NCBI GenBank assembly: GCA_015485455.1
Contig: WFTN01000534.1
Location: 1-5,360, forward strand
DNA from: Planctomycetota bacterium
GTDB lineage: Bacteria > Planctomycetota > GCA-002687715 > DRQF01
Reading direction: 5' to 3'
DNA length: 5,360 nt
In this document: piece by piece, positions 1 to 5,360 of the stretch
How positions within the stretch are numbered: position 1 is the first letter of the stretch
Layout: each line of letters starts with the position of its first letter
Notes under the pieces: model-generated
What the model was told of the DNA's origin: nothing
Seen by the model: the letters and a program-made list of their open reading frames with translations, nothing else
Databases searched by the model: none
Program-made: the position numbers and the translations under genes

Positions 1-1
1 A

Positions 2-67
2 ATCGTGAGTGAGATGAACCTTATTTACGGCGACTCAAATCTGACACGGTTCGGAAGGAAAGACTAA
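2..67 (+). CDS. nuoK: NuoK C-terminal fragment (NADH-quinone oxidoreductase subunit K), 5' truncated by window edge
   Basis: Frame 2 is open from the left edge to a TAA at 65-67 and encodes about 21 residues. They include S-E-M-N-L-I-Y-G, which resembles the conserved end of NuoK (D-E-x-N-L-x-x-G in many bacteria). NuoK is the small three-helix membrane subunit of complex I, homologous to MrpC and mitochondrial ND4L, and it normally lies directly upstream of nuoL. Here its stop lies three bases before the nuoL ATG. After the conserved motif there are about 14 further polar residues, ending in R-K-D, whereas many NuoK proteins stop close to that motif. The transmembrane part with its conserved glutamates is outside the window, so the call rests on a short motif plus gene order. 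The other two forward frames hit a stop within the first few codons. Confidence 0.78.
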   Translation: MVSEMNLIYGDSNLTRFGRKD

Positions 68-70
68 ACG

Positions 71-2269
71 ATGGAAACGCCGATTATTCTGGCCTTAGCG
101 ATTACGGTTCTGCCGTTATGCGCATTTTTGGTCCAGGTCTTCTTCGGCCGATTCCTGCCTCGGCAGGGGGACTGGTTGCCAACGTCTGCAGTTGCAGGCA
201 GTTTGGCTATGTCATTGTACCTATTGATGACCGGTGTTTTCGGCGCAAGCGATGGCATGGAACCGGTTCAATGGACGATGCGCTGGATCTCACTCGGGCA
301 AGACAGCCCGTTTACGGTCGATTTTGAAGTATTCGTCGACAACATGACAGTGATCATGTTGTGCGTGGTGACCTTAGTCAGTTTCCTCGTGCATCTGTTC
401 TCGACGGGCTACATGCATGGAGAAGAACGCTACAACCGATTCTTCGCTTATTTGGCCCTGTTCACGTTCTCGATGCTCGGCTTGATCATCACATCAAGCA
501 TCTTGTTTCTCTTCATTTTCTGGGAGTTGGTGGGACTCTGTTCTTATCTTCTCATTGGTTTCTACTTCCAGAAGGACTCCGCCGCTGCGGCGTGCAAGAA
601 GGCATTTCTTACTAACCGTGTTGGAGATACAGGCTTCTTCATCGGCCTGATGATCCTCTGGGTCACAGTTGGCTCATTCTCCTTCTCCGACATCTTTGCC
701 AGCTTGGGCGATGGTGTTTGGACGGGCAAAGAAACACTCTTGACTGTTTGTGGGCTTCTCATTTTTTCTGGTGCAGTCTCCAAGTCAGCACAGTTTCCCC
801 TGCACATTTGGTTGCCTGATGCTATGGAAGGGCCGACGCCTGTTTCTGCTCTCATCCATGCGGCCACCATGGTTGCCGCCGGTGTCTATATGATCTGTCG
901 TATGTTCCCTTTGCTGGCTGGTGTTGATCCGGCCACAGGGGAAGCCGCCATGCTGACCGGAAACTACTTTGACAGTGATGCTTTGTTCATCATTGCCTTG
1001 GTGGGGGGATTCACTGCCCTGTTCGCCGCAACTATTGCCATCCCTCAAAACGACATCAAGAAGGTACTGGCCTACTCAACAGTGTCGCAGCTGGGTTACA
1101 TGGTTATGGCCGTGGGCGTTGGCTCCATGTATGCCGCCATGTTCCACCTCTTTACCCATGCCATGTTTAAGGCCTGCTTGTTCTTGGGATCTGGTTCGGT
1201 GATCCACGCCATGCACCATGAACAAGATATGCGGAAGATGGGCGGCCTGCGGAAGAAACTCCCCGTTACCTATCTGACATTCTTGGCTTCGACTTTAGCC
1301 TTGGCCGGGTTCCCCCTGACCAGTGGTATGATTTCCAAAGAGTCGATCCTGACCCAAGCTTATGCTTATTGGCAATGGCACGACGGTAGTTTTGTTCGCA
1401 TGTTGCCATTCTTGTTCTGCCTCTTGGCCGCTGGTCTGACAGCATTCTATATGTTCCGTTTGGTGATTGGCGTGTTCTACGGCAAACCCAAGGATCAACA
1501 TGCTTATGACCATGCCCATGAATCGCCTAAGACCATGACAATCCCATTGATGGTGTTGGCAACAATCGGTGTCTTGGGTGCAGGTATTGCTTATCCCGGC
1601 GGACCGGGCACGCATTGGTTCGAAAACCGAGCCAAACCAGAAGTGCTGGTTGGCAAGATGATGACCAGTGAATCCATCGTCCCTGACGCCAAGACTAGAG
1701 AAGCTTGGAGTGGTACGGATCAATGGCACCAGCTGCATCATGAGCCCGCAGAAACGGCAAAGCCCGCGGTCTCTGAGTTCTTTGAACTCTATCATCATGC
1801 ACATTGGCCGACTTTCTTCTTAGCCACGGGCATCGGTTTGTTCGGAATCGCTTTTGCCTTTTATGTCTTTTACTTCAGAAGAGAGAAGACCTGGGTCAAG
1901 AAGGGGGGCGTGTTGGAGTGGTACCAAGGGGTGCTCCTCAACATGTACTACGTTGACAATTTCTTTGCTGCCATCCCCATTGCCTTCATGCACTGGTTAG
2001 GAAAAGCTTGCGCGGTCATAGATCGTGTGATCGTAGATGGATTGGTAAATGCCAGCTCCGTTGTCGTTCGTATCTTCTCATGGTGCATTGGTAAATTTGA
2101 CTACCACGCGGTGGATGGCACCGTGCGGGGCACAGGTGAAGCAGCATTCATGTTCGGACAAAAAGTGCGACGCTTGCAAAGCGGGCGCATTCAGGATTAT
2201 GTCGGTTTGACGGTTTACGGCCTCGCAGTCGTCTTCCTCATCTTAGCGGCGTGGTCTAGTTGGAGTTAG
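71..2269 (+). CDS. nuoL: NADH-quinone oxidoreductase subunit L (NuoL), distal proton-pumping subunit of complex I
   Basis: This is the distal antiporter-like subunit of the complex I membrane arm (MrpA/ND5 family). It is 732 aa, against 613 in E. coli, and about 16 membrane helices are expected. Charged residues match the E. coli set: TM5 Glu152 in WELVGLCSYLLIGF, TM7 Lys238 in SKSAQFPLHIWLPDAMEGPT, His263 in LIHAATM, His359/His363/Lys367 in HLFTHAMFKA, and TM12 Lys423 in MISKES. The family signatures NDIKKVLAYST (from 327) and HHEQDMRKMGGL are also present. The C-terminus has the lateral-helix region and a last helix after RRLQSGRIQDY (700-710). Extra length lies in a His-rich loop at 509-580 and a longer region after TM15. 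The ATG is preceded by GGAAGGAAAG inside the nuoK tail, so translation is probably coupled to nuoK. No internal break or missing pump residue is seen. Confidence 0.98.
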   Translation: METPIILALAITVLPLCAFLVQVFFGRFLPRQGDWLPTSAVAGSLAMSLYLLMTGVFGASDGMEPVQWTMRWISLGQDSPFTVDFEVFVDNMTVIMLCVVTLVSFLVHLFSTGYMHGEERYNRFFAYLALFTFSMLGLIITSSILFLFIFWELVGLCSYLLIGFYFQKDSAAAACKKAFLTNRVGDTGFFIGLMILWVTVGSFSFSDIFASLGDGVWTGKETLLTVCGLLIFSGAVSKSAQFPLHIWLPDAMEGPTPVSALIHAATMVAAGVYMICRMFPLLAGVDPATGEAAMLTGNYFDSDALFIIALVGGFTALFAATIAIPQNDIKKVLAYSTVSQLGYMVMAVGVGSMYAAMFHLFTHAMFKACLFLGSGSVIHAMHHEQDMRKMGGLRKKLPVTYLTFLASTLALAGFPLTSGMISKESILTQAYAYWQWHDGSFVRMLPFLFCLLAAGLTAFYMFRLVIGVFYGKPKDQHAYDHAHESPKTMTIPLMVLATIGVLGAGIAYPGGPGTHWFENRAKPEVLVGKMMTSESIVPDAKTREAWSGTDQWHQLHHEPAETAKPAVSEFFELYHHAHWPTFFLATGIGLFGIAFAFYVFYFRREKTWVKKGGVLEWYQGVLLNMYYVDNFFAAIPIAFMHWLGKACAVIDRVIVDGLVNASSVVVRIFSWCIGKFDYHAVDGTVRGTGEAAFMFGQKVRRLQSGRIQDYVGLTVYGLAVVFLILAAWSSWS

Positions 2270-2303
2270 CAGTTTGACGCTGCCTGTTTTGGCAGCAAAC
2301 TGC
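2269..2303 (+). repeat. Inverted repeat / bulged hairpin just after the nuoL stop
   Basis: The inner stem is GCTGCC (2279-2284) with GGCAGC (2291-2296) around the loop TGTTTT. The outer stem is GCAGTTT (2269-2275) with AAACTGC (2297-2303). The two stems are separated by a three-base bulge, GAC, on the left arm only. This gives 13 Watson-Crick pairs in total and begins at the last base of the nuoL stop codon. There is no run of T after it, so a Rho-independent terminator is unlikely. It could be an mRNA-stabilising or processing structure protecting the nuoL 3' end; that role is inference. Confidence 0.6.
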
Positions 2304-2320
2304 GGAGTTGAATTCCGCAG
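2300..2320 (+). repeat. Second inverted repeat in nuoL-nuoM spacer, sharing an arm with the first
   Basis: CTGCGGA (2300-2306) is fully complementary to TCCGCAG (2314-2320) around a seven-base loop. Bases 2300-2303 also belong to the outer arm of the preceding hairpin, so the full forms of both cannot exist together. One can form at the cost of the outermost four pairs of the other. No T-tract follows. Confidence 0.55.
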
Positions 2321-2373
2321 CGGATACAAGCGAATTGGAAGTGCTGGGCGCGGTTGCCTGGCAAGGACCAAAA

Positions 2374-2380
2374 AGGGAAG
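2374..2380 (+). promoter_or_regulatory. nuoM ribosome binding site (decides start at ATG 2384)
   Basis: AGGGAAG lies just before ATG 2384, with the AGG core seven bases from the start codon. This supports ATG 2384 over the in-frame TTG at 2354, which would add ten charged residues (MPGKDQKGKL) in front of the first membrane helix and has no comparable site upstream. Confidence 0.75.
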
Positions 2381-2383
2381 CTG

Positions 2384-4165
2384 ATGTTACTTACACTCGT
2401 CACTTTCATACCCGGAATTGTAGGCCTCATTATTCTCGCTCTTCCGAGTCAGAATAAGAGTCTCATCAAGTGGACTGCCATGGCTGCTGCTGTGGTGACG
2501 TTTATTATTTCGTGCATGTTGCTTACGGGCTATCACGACCAAGGTGAATCCAAAGCCGAGGCCGTATTTGACCAAGAAATTGCCGCCATTGTTGACACAC
2601 AAGTCACCGATAGCGCGCTTCAAGGAAAGATGCGAGCTGCAGTTCAGCTCATCAAAGCCGACTACGGCAAAGATGGGGGAGATGGCCGTGGCCCGGCAAG
2701 CTATGCTGCCAAGGTCGATTTGTCTCTCGATAACGAAGAGATTGCCGCTGCTTGGCATGATGTCTGGGAGCTGACCATGGCTCAGGGGGCCATGGCCACT
2801 GAGCACATCAAGTACGTTGAGTACGGCACCTGGATCTCCAGCTTCAATATCCATTACTTCATGGGTGCTGATGGCCTGTCTTTGCCACTCGTTTGGCTGA
2901 CAGCCTTGCTGGGAGTCATTTGCTTGGCCTACTCATGGAACATCGAGAAAGCCACGAAAGCTTACTTCGCCTTGTTCTTGATGTTGCAATCAGGAATCAC
3001 GGGGGTCTTCTTGGCTCTGGACTTCTTCCTGTTCTACGTCTTTTGGGAAGTGGTCCTCCTGCCGATGTATTTCCTCATTGGGTTCTGGGGTGGGCCACGC
3101 CGTATTTACGCCGCTATCAAGTTCTTCATTTATACACTCGCTGGTAGCGTGTTGATGCTGATCGCCATGTTGGCCATGTATTTCCATGCCGGTTATGACA
3201 GCTTCAACGTTTTGACCCTCATGGAAGCGGCCAATACCTTCAGTTGGGATTTCCAGTTCTGGTTGTTCTTGGGCATGTTTGTTGCCTTTGCCATTAAAGT
3301 ACCGATCTTCCCATTTCATACCTGGCTTCCAGATGCCCACGTTCAAGCGCCTACCGCTGCTTCGGTGGTCCTGGCTGGCGTGCTTTTGAAGATGGGCGGC
3401 TATGGCTTCTTCCGCTTTAGTTTTACCCTGTGCCCCAACGCAGGTACCGGTGAGATCGCTATGCCGATCTTTGGCAACTTCATTAACTTCATCGCCGTCT
3501 TGGGTGTGATCAACATCGTCTACGGTGCTTTCTGTGCTTTGGCGCAAAAAGACTTCAAGAGTCTTGTTGCCTACTCTTCCGTCAGTCACATGGGTTTCGT
3601 GCTCCTCGGTTTGGCTGCCATGACGGATGCGGGCGTGCAGGGAGCGGCCTTGCAGATGTTCAACCATGGTTTGAGCTCGGCTATGATGTTCCTCATCGTG
3701 GGTGTCATCTATGATCGCGCCCATCACCGCAATTTGGACAAGTTTGGTGGCATTGGCGCTCAAATGCCTTACTACACCGGAATCGCCACTCTTGGTTTCT
3801 TCGCCTCATTGGGGCTACCTGGTTTGAACGGCTTTATCTCAGAGGCTTTAGTTTTCATGGGAGCCTATGACGCCGAAGCCAGTTCAGTTGCTGGCATGTC
3901 ACGCACGTTCGTCTACTTGGCAGCACCGGGCATTGTCTTAACTGCGGCCTATATCCTTTGGACCATTCAACGGGTCTTCATGGGTGAAATGAAGAGTGAG
4001 TCTTACAAGAAGTTTCCAGACTTGAACTTCCGTGAGGTCTTCGCCTTGGCTCCTTTGGGCCTTCTCTGCATCGTCTTTGGCGTTTGGCCATCGTTGATTC
4101 TTGACTTCATGAATGGAACATTGTCGACGGTTGTCCTCATGGTCAGAACTGCGGCAGGGAGCTAA
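2384..4165 (+). CDS. nuoM: NADH-quinone oxidoreductase subunit M (NuoM), antiporter-like proton-pumping subunit with enlarged TM2-TM3 loop
   Basis: This is the middle antiporter-like subunit of the complex I membrane arm (MrpD/ND4 family), 593 aa from ATG 2384. The start MLLTLVTFIPG is typical of NuoM and has its own ribosome binding site. Pump residues are intact: TM5 Glu222 in FWEVVLLPMYFLIG (E. coli Glu144), TM7 Lys305 in FAIKVPIFPFHTWLPDAH (E. coli Lys234), Lys336 in GVLLKMGGYG (Lys265), His428 in FNHGLSS (His348), and TM12 Glu487 in GLNGFISEALVF (Glu407). The family's VDG-type motif before TM3 is present as GADGLSLPLV (161-170). E. coli NuoM is about 509 aa. The excess here is mainly a hydrophilic segment at about 51-149, between TM2 and TM3. 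It lies 114 bases after nuoL, and its stop is two bases before nuoN, whose ribosome binding site it contains. No frameshift is seen. Confidence 0.98.
   Translation: MLLTLVTFIPGIVGLIILALPSQNKSLIKWTAMAAAVVTFIISCMLLTGYHDQGESKAEAVFDQEIAAIVDTQVTDSALQGKMRAAVQLIKADYGKDGGDGRGPASYAAKVDLSLDNEEIAAAWHDVWELTMAQGAMATEHIKYVEYGTWISSFNIHYFMGADGLSLPLVWLTALLGVICLAYSWNIEKATKAYFALFLMLQSGITGVFLALDFFLFYVFWEVVLLPMYFLIGFWGGPRRIYAAIKFFIYTLAGSVLMLIAMLAMYFHAGYDSFNVLTLMEAANTFSWDFQFWLFLGMFVAFAIKVPIFPFHTWLPDAHVQAPTAASVVLAGVLLKMGGYGFFRFSFTLCPNAGTGEIAMPIFGNFINFIAVLGVINIVYGAFCALAQKDFKSLVAYSSVSHMGFVLLGLAAMTDAGVQGAALQMFNHGLSSAMMFLIVGVIYDRAHHRNLDKFGGIGAQMPYYTGIATLGFFASLGLPGLNGFISEALVFMGAYDAEASSVAGMSRTFVYLAAPGIVLTAAYILWTIQRVFMGEMKSESYKKFPDLNFREVFALAPLGLLCIVFGVWPSLILDFMNGTLSTVVLMVRTAAGS
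4156..4161 (+). promoter_or_regulatory. nuoN ribosome binding site within the nuoM 3' end
   Basis: AGGGAG lies six bases before ATG 4168, inside the last codons of nuoM. With only two bases between the nuoM stop and the nuoN start, translation is probably coupled. The site also supports the upstream ATG, and therefore the N-terminal extension of NuoN. Confidence 0.75.
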
Positions 4166-4167
4166 GC

Positions 4168-5360
4168 ATGTTTTTTGCTCAAACGGATCCTGAAACTGCG
4201 GTCAATACCGCCAATATCGCCGAGAAGTATCCCGACATTGTTGCCGGGATCACAGGCGATATAGGGCATTTCCTGCCAGAGCTCGTACTCTGCTTAGGTA
4301 TTGTCTGGGTCATCATGGCTGACTTGTTCGGCAAAGGCGATCGCAAGCGCGTTGGATACCATGCCTTGGGCGTCTTGGGTATCACTTTCTTGGCGCTCTT
4401 CGTCCAGGGATTCCCGACTCAAGAGGAGTCAAAAGCTCTTTTTCACGGGATGATCTTCCATGATGGCTTTGGCGTTTTCTTTAAGTTTCTAACGGTCATC
4501 GGTACGGCGATCTGTATTCCGATGTTCATGATGCACAAGGAGTTGAACAAAGAGAGGATGGGCGAATTCTACGGCCTTCTTCTTGGTGCCGTCTTGGGCA
4601 TGTTCATCATGGCGACTGCCAAGAATCTTCTAATGTTCTTCATGGGAATCGAATTCGCCAGTTATACCTCCTACTTGCTTGCCGGCTATATGAAAGGCAA
4701 CCGCAAGGCCGCGGAGGGCGGGGTCAAGTATGTCATCTATGGCTCTGTTGCTTCAGGCATCATGGTCTATGGCATGTCGATGATCTACGGGCTTACGGGC
4801 AGCCTCGATATTGGTGCGGTGACTGAGGCCCTCTTGGTGAAGGAAACTGCAAGCATCACTTTGGTGGTGACAGCATTGCTCACATTCAGTGGTTTTGCCT
4901 ACAAGATTTCGGCTTTCCCCATGCAGTTCTGGGCTCCTGACGTCTATGAAGGTTCACCAATGCCTTTCACTGCTTTCTTGTCGGTCATTTCGAAGGCCGC
5001 TGGTTTCGCTGTGTTGATTCGCTTGGTGGCAGGCTTCGCTACGGGCAATGGCTACGCATTGAGCTTGCCCGGGGGAGAATCGATTTCTCTGGACTGGCCG
5101 AATATCTTGGGAGTTGTAGCCGTCATCACCATGTGCGTCGGTAACTTCTCAGCTCTTTGGCAGACCAACATCAAGCGTCTTCTGGCCTATTCAAGCATTG
5201 CCCATGCGGGTTATCTCTTGATGGGGGTGGCAGCTTTGGTGCCATTGGCAGGGCGGGGCAATTATGGCTGGGAAGCCGTGTTGTTTTACTTGCTGGTCTA
5301 CCTGTTCATGAACTTGGGCGGATTTCTCATTGCTGGCATCGTGGCCAATAACGCCAAGGA
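4168..5360 (+). CDS. nuoN: NADH-quinone oxidoreductase subunit N (NuoN), 3' truncated by window edge
   Basis: This is the proximal antiporter-like subunit of the complex I membrane arm (MrpD/ND2 family). The window holds 397 complete codons without a stop; E. coli NuoN is 485 aa, so roughly the last fifth or more is missing, including the TM12 lysine region. Aligned by motif spacing to E. coli NuoN, the charged residues are Glu162 in FMGIEFASY (Glu133), Lys187 in GGVKYVIYGS (Lys158), Lys246 in FAYKISAFP (Lys217) and Lys276 in ISKAAGF (Lys247). The NIKRLLAYSSIAHAGY motif follows, with its Lys at 336. The position of E. coli His224 is Gln253, in PMQFWAPDVYEG. TM1 starts near FLPELVL (35-41), leaving about 33 mostly polar residues before it, an unusually long N-terminus. 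The start is chosen for its good ribosome binding site and its position two bases after the nuoM stop. Confidence 0.97.
   Translation, partial: MFFAQTDPETAVNTANIAEKYPDIVAGITGDIGHFLPELVLCLGIVWVIMADLFGKGDRKRVGYHALGVLGITFLALFVQGFPTQEESKALFHGMIFHDGFGVFFKFLTVIGTAICIPMFMMHKELNKERMGEFYGLLLGAVLGMFIMATAKNLLMFFMGIEFASYTSYLLAGYMKGNRKAAEGGVKYVIYGSVASGIMVYGMSMIYGLTGSLDIGAVTEALLVKETASITLVVTALLTFSGFAYKISAFPMQFWAPDVYEGSPMPFTAFLSVISKAAGFAVLIRLVAGFATGNGYALSLPGGESISLDWPNILGVVAVITMCVGNFSALWQTNIKRLLAYSSIAHAGYLLMGVAALVPLAGRGNYGWEAVLFYLLVYLFMNLGGFLIAGIVANNAK

Larger units (their letters stand above)
2270..2383 (+). other. nuoL-nuoM intergenic region with two overlapping hairpins
   Basis: This 114-base spacer is the only real gap in an otherwise tightly packed gene set. 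Its first half is occupied by two inverted repeats, listed separately. The second half (about 2321-2383) shows no convincing structure apart from the nuoM ribosome binding site. No good promoter is visible: TTGACG at 2274-2279 resembles a -35 box, but nothing like a -10 box sits at the right distance. No T-tract follows either hairpin. I infer that transcription continues into nuoM and that the structures act, if at all, on mRNA stability, processing or translation. Confidence 0.6.

Noticed and set aside
1295..1804. Minus-strand open frame (169 codons) opposite nuoL
   Set aside because: It lies entirely within nuoL, with no family resemblance; treated as a shadow of the real gene.
2274..2302. 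Possible internal promoter for nuoM (TTGACG as a -35 box)
   Set aside because: The hexamer about 17 bases downstream is AAACTG, a poor -10 match, and both lie in the hairpin arms.
2269..2303. Rho-independent terminator after nuoL
   Set aside because: The stem is fair, but no T-run follows it, and nuoM and nuoN belong to the same complex.
2354..2364. Short palindrome TTGCCTGGCAA before nuoM
   Set aside because: A one-base loop cannot form a hairpin, and the element is too short to call an operator without a second copy.
2354..2383. Alternative TTG start for nuoM, ten codons upstream
   Set aside because: It would place a charged segment before the first membrane helix and lacks a clear ribosome binding site; ATG 2384 has both a good site and the typical NuoM N-terminus.
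2669..2692. Gly/Asp-rich stretch in the NuoM insert as a calcium-binding loop
   Set aside because: The spacing of acidic residues (Asp97, Asp100) does not fit the EF-hand or dockerin pattern.
2387..2854. Minus-strand open frame opposite the unusual NuoM insert
   Set aside because: I checked whether the insert region might be a separate antisense gene. The plus frame runs unbroken into conserved NuoM on both sides, and the minus product has no recognisable features.
2990..3763. Long open frame on the minus strand (257 codons) opposite nuoM
   Set aside because: The predicted protein is rich in His, Gln and Glu with no recognisable domain, as expected from the antisense of hydrophobic membrane-protein codons; the plus strand is clearly coding.

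Overview
The window is part of a bacterial nuo operon. It encodes the distal proton-pumping end of the membrane arm of respiratory complex I (NADH:quinone oxidoreductase, NDH-1). All genes are on the + strand, in the canonical order nuoK-nuoL-nuoM-nuoN. Both ends are cut: only the last ~21 codons of nuoK are present, and nuoN runs off the right edge after 397 codons.

Layout. Positions 2-67 hold the NuoK C-terminus. Three bases later nuoL (71-2269, 732 aa) begins. A 114-base gap (2270-2383) follows, the only sizeable non-coding stretch, carrying two overlapping inverted repeats. nuoM starts at ATG 2384 and ends at 4165 (593 aa). nuoN starts two bases after the nuoM stop and is open to the edge. 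I see no RNA genes, mobile elements, CRISPR arrays or breaks in the reading frames.

How the genes work together. NuoL, NuoM and NuoN are the three Mrp-antiporter-like subunits of the membrane arm. Quinone reduction energy is thought to pass along a chain of charged residues through NuoK, NuoN, NuoM and NuoL, driving proton translocation. The key intramembrane Glu and Lys residues are present in all three antiporter-like proteins as far as the window reaches, so the complex looks functional.

What is unusual is additions rather than losses. NuoM has a polar ~100-residue segment between TM2 and TM3 (net ~78 residues longer than E. coli NuoM up to the TM5 Glu). NuoL has a His-rich TM14-TM15 loop and a duplicated motif near its C-terminal lateral helix. 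NuoN has an N-terminal extension of about 30 residues and a Gln where E. coli NuoN has His224. By the known topology of these subunits, the NuoM insert, NuoL loop and NuoN extension would all face the periplasm.

Organism. Base composition is near 50% GC with heavy use of TTG for Leu. Together with the long NuoL and NuoM this would fit a Gram-negative lineage outside Enterobacteria, possibly in the Planctomycetes-Verrucomicrobia group, but this is a weak guess. I found no evidence for a wholly new system; this is a core energy-metabolism locus with lineage-specific elaborations.
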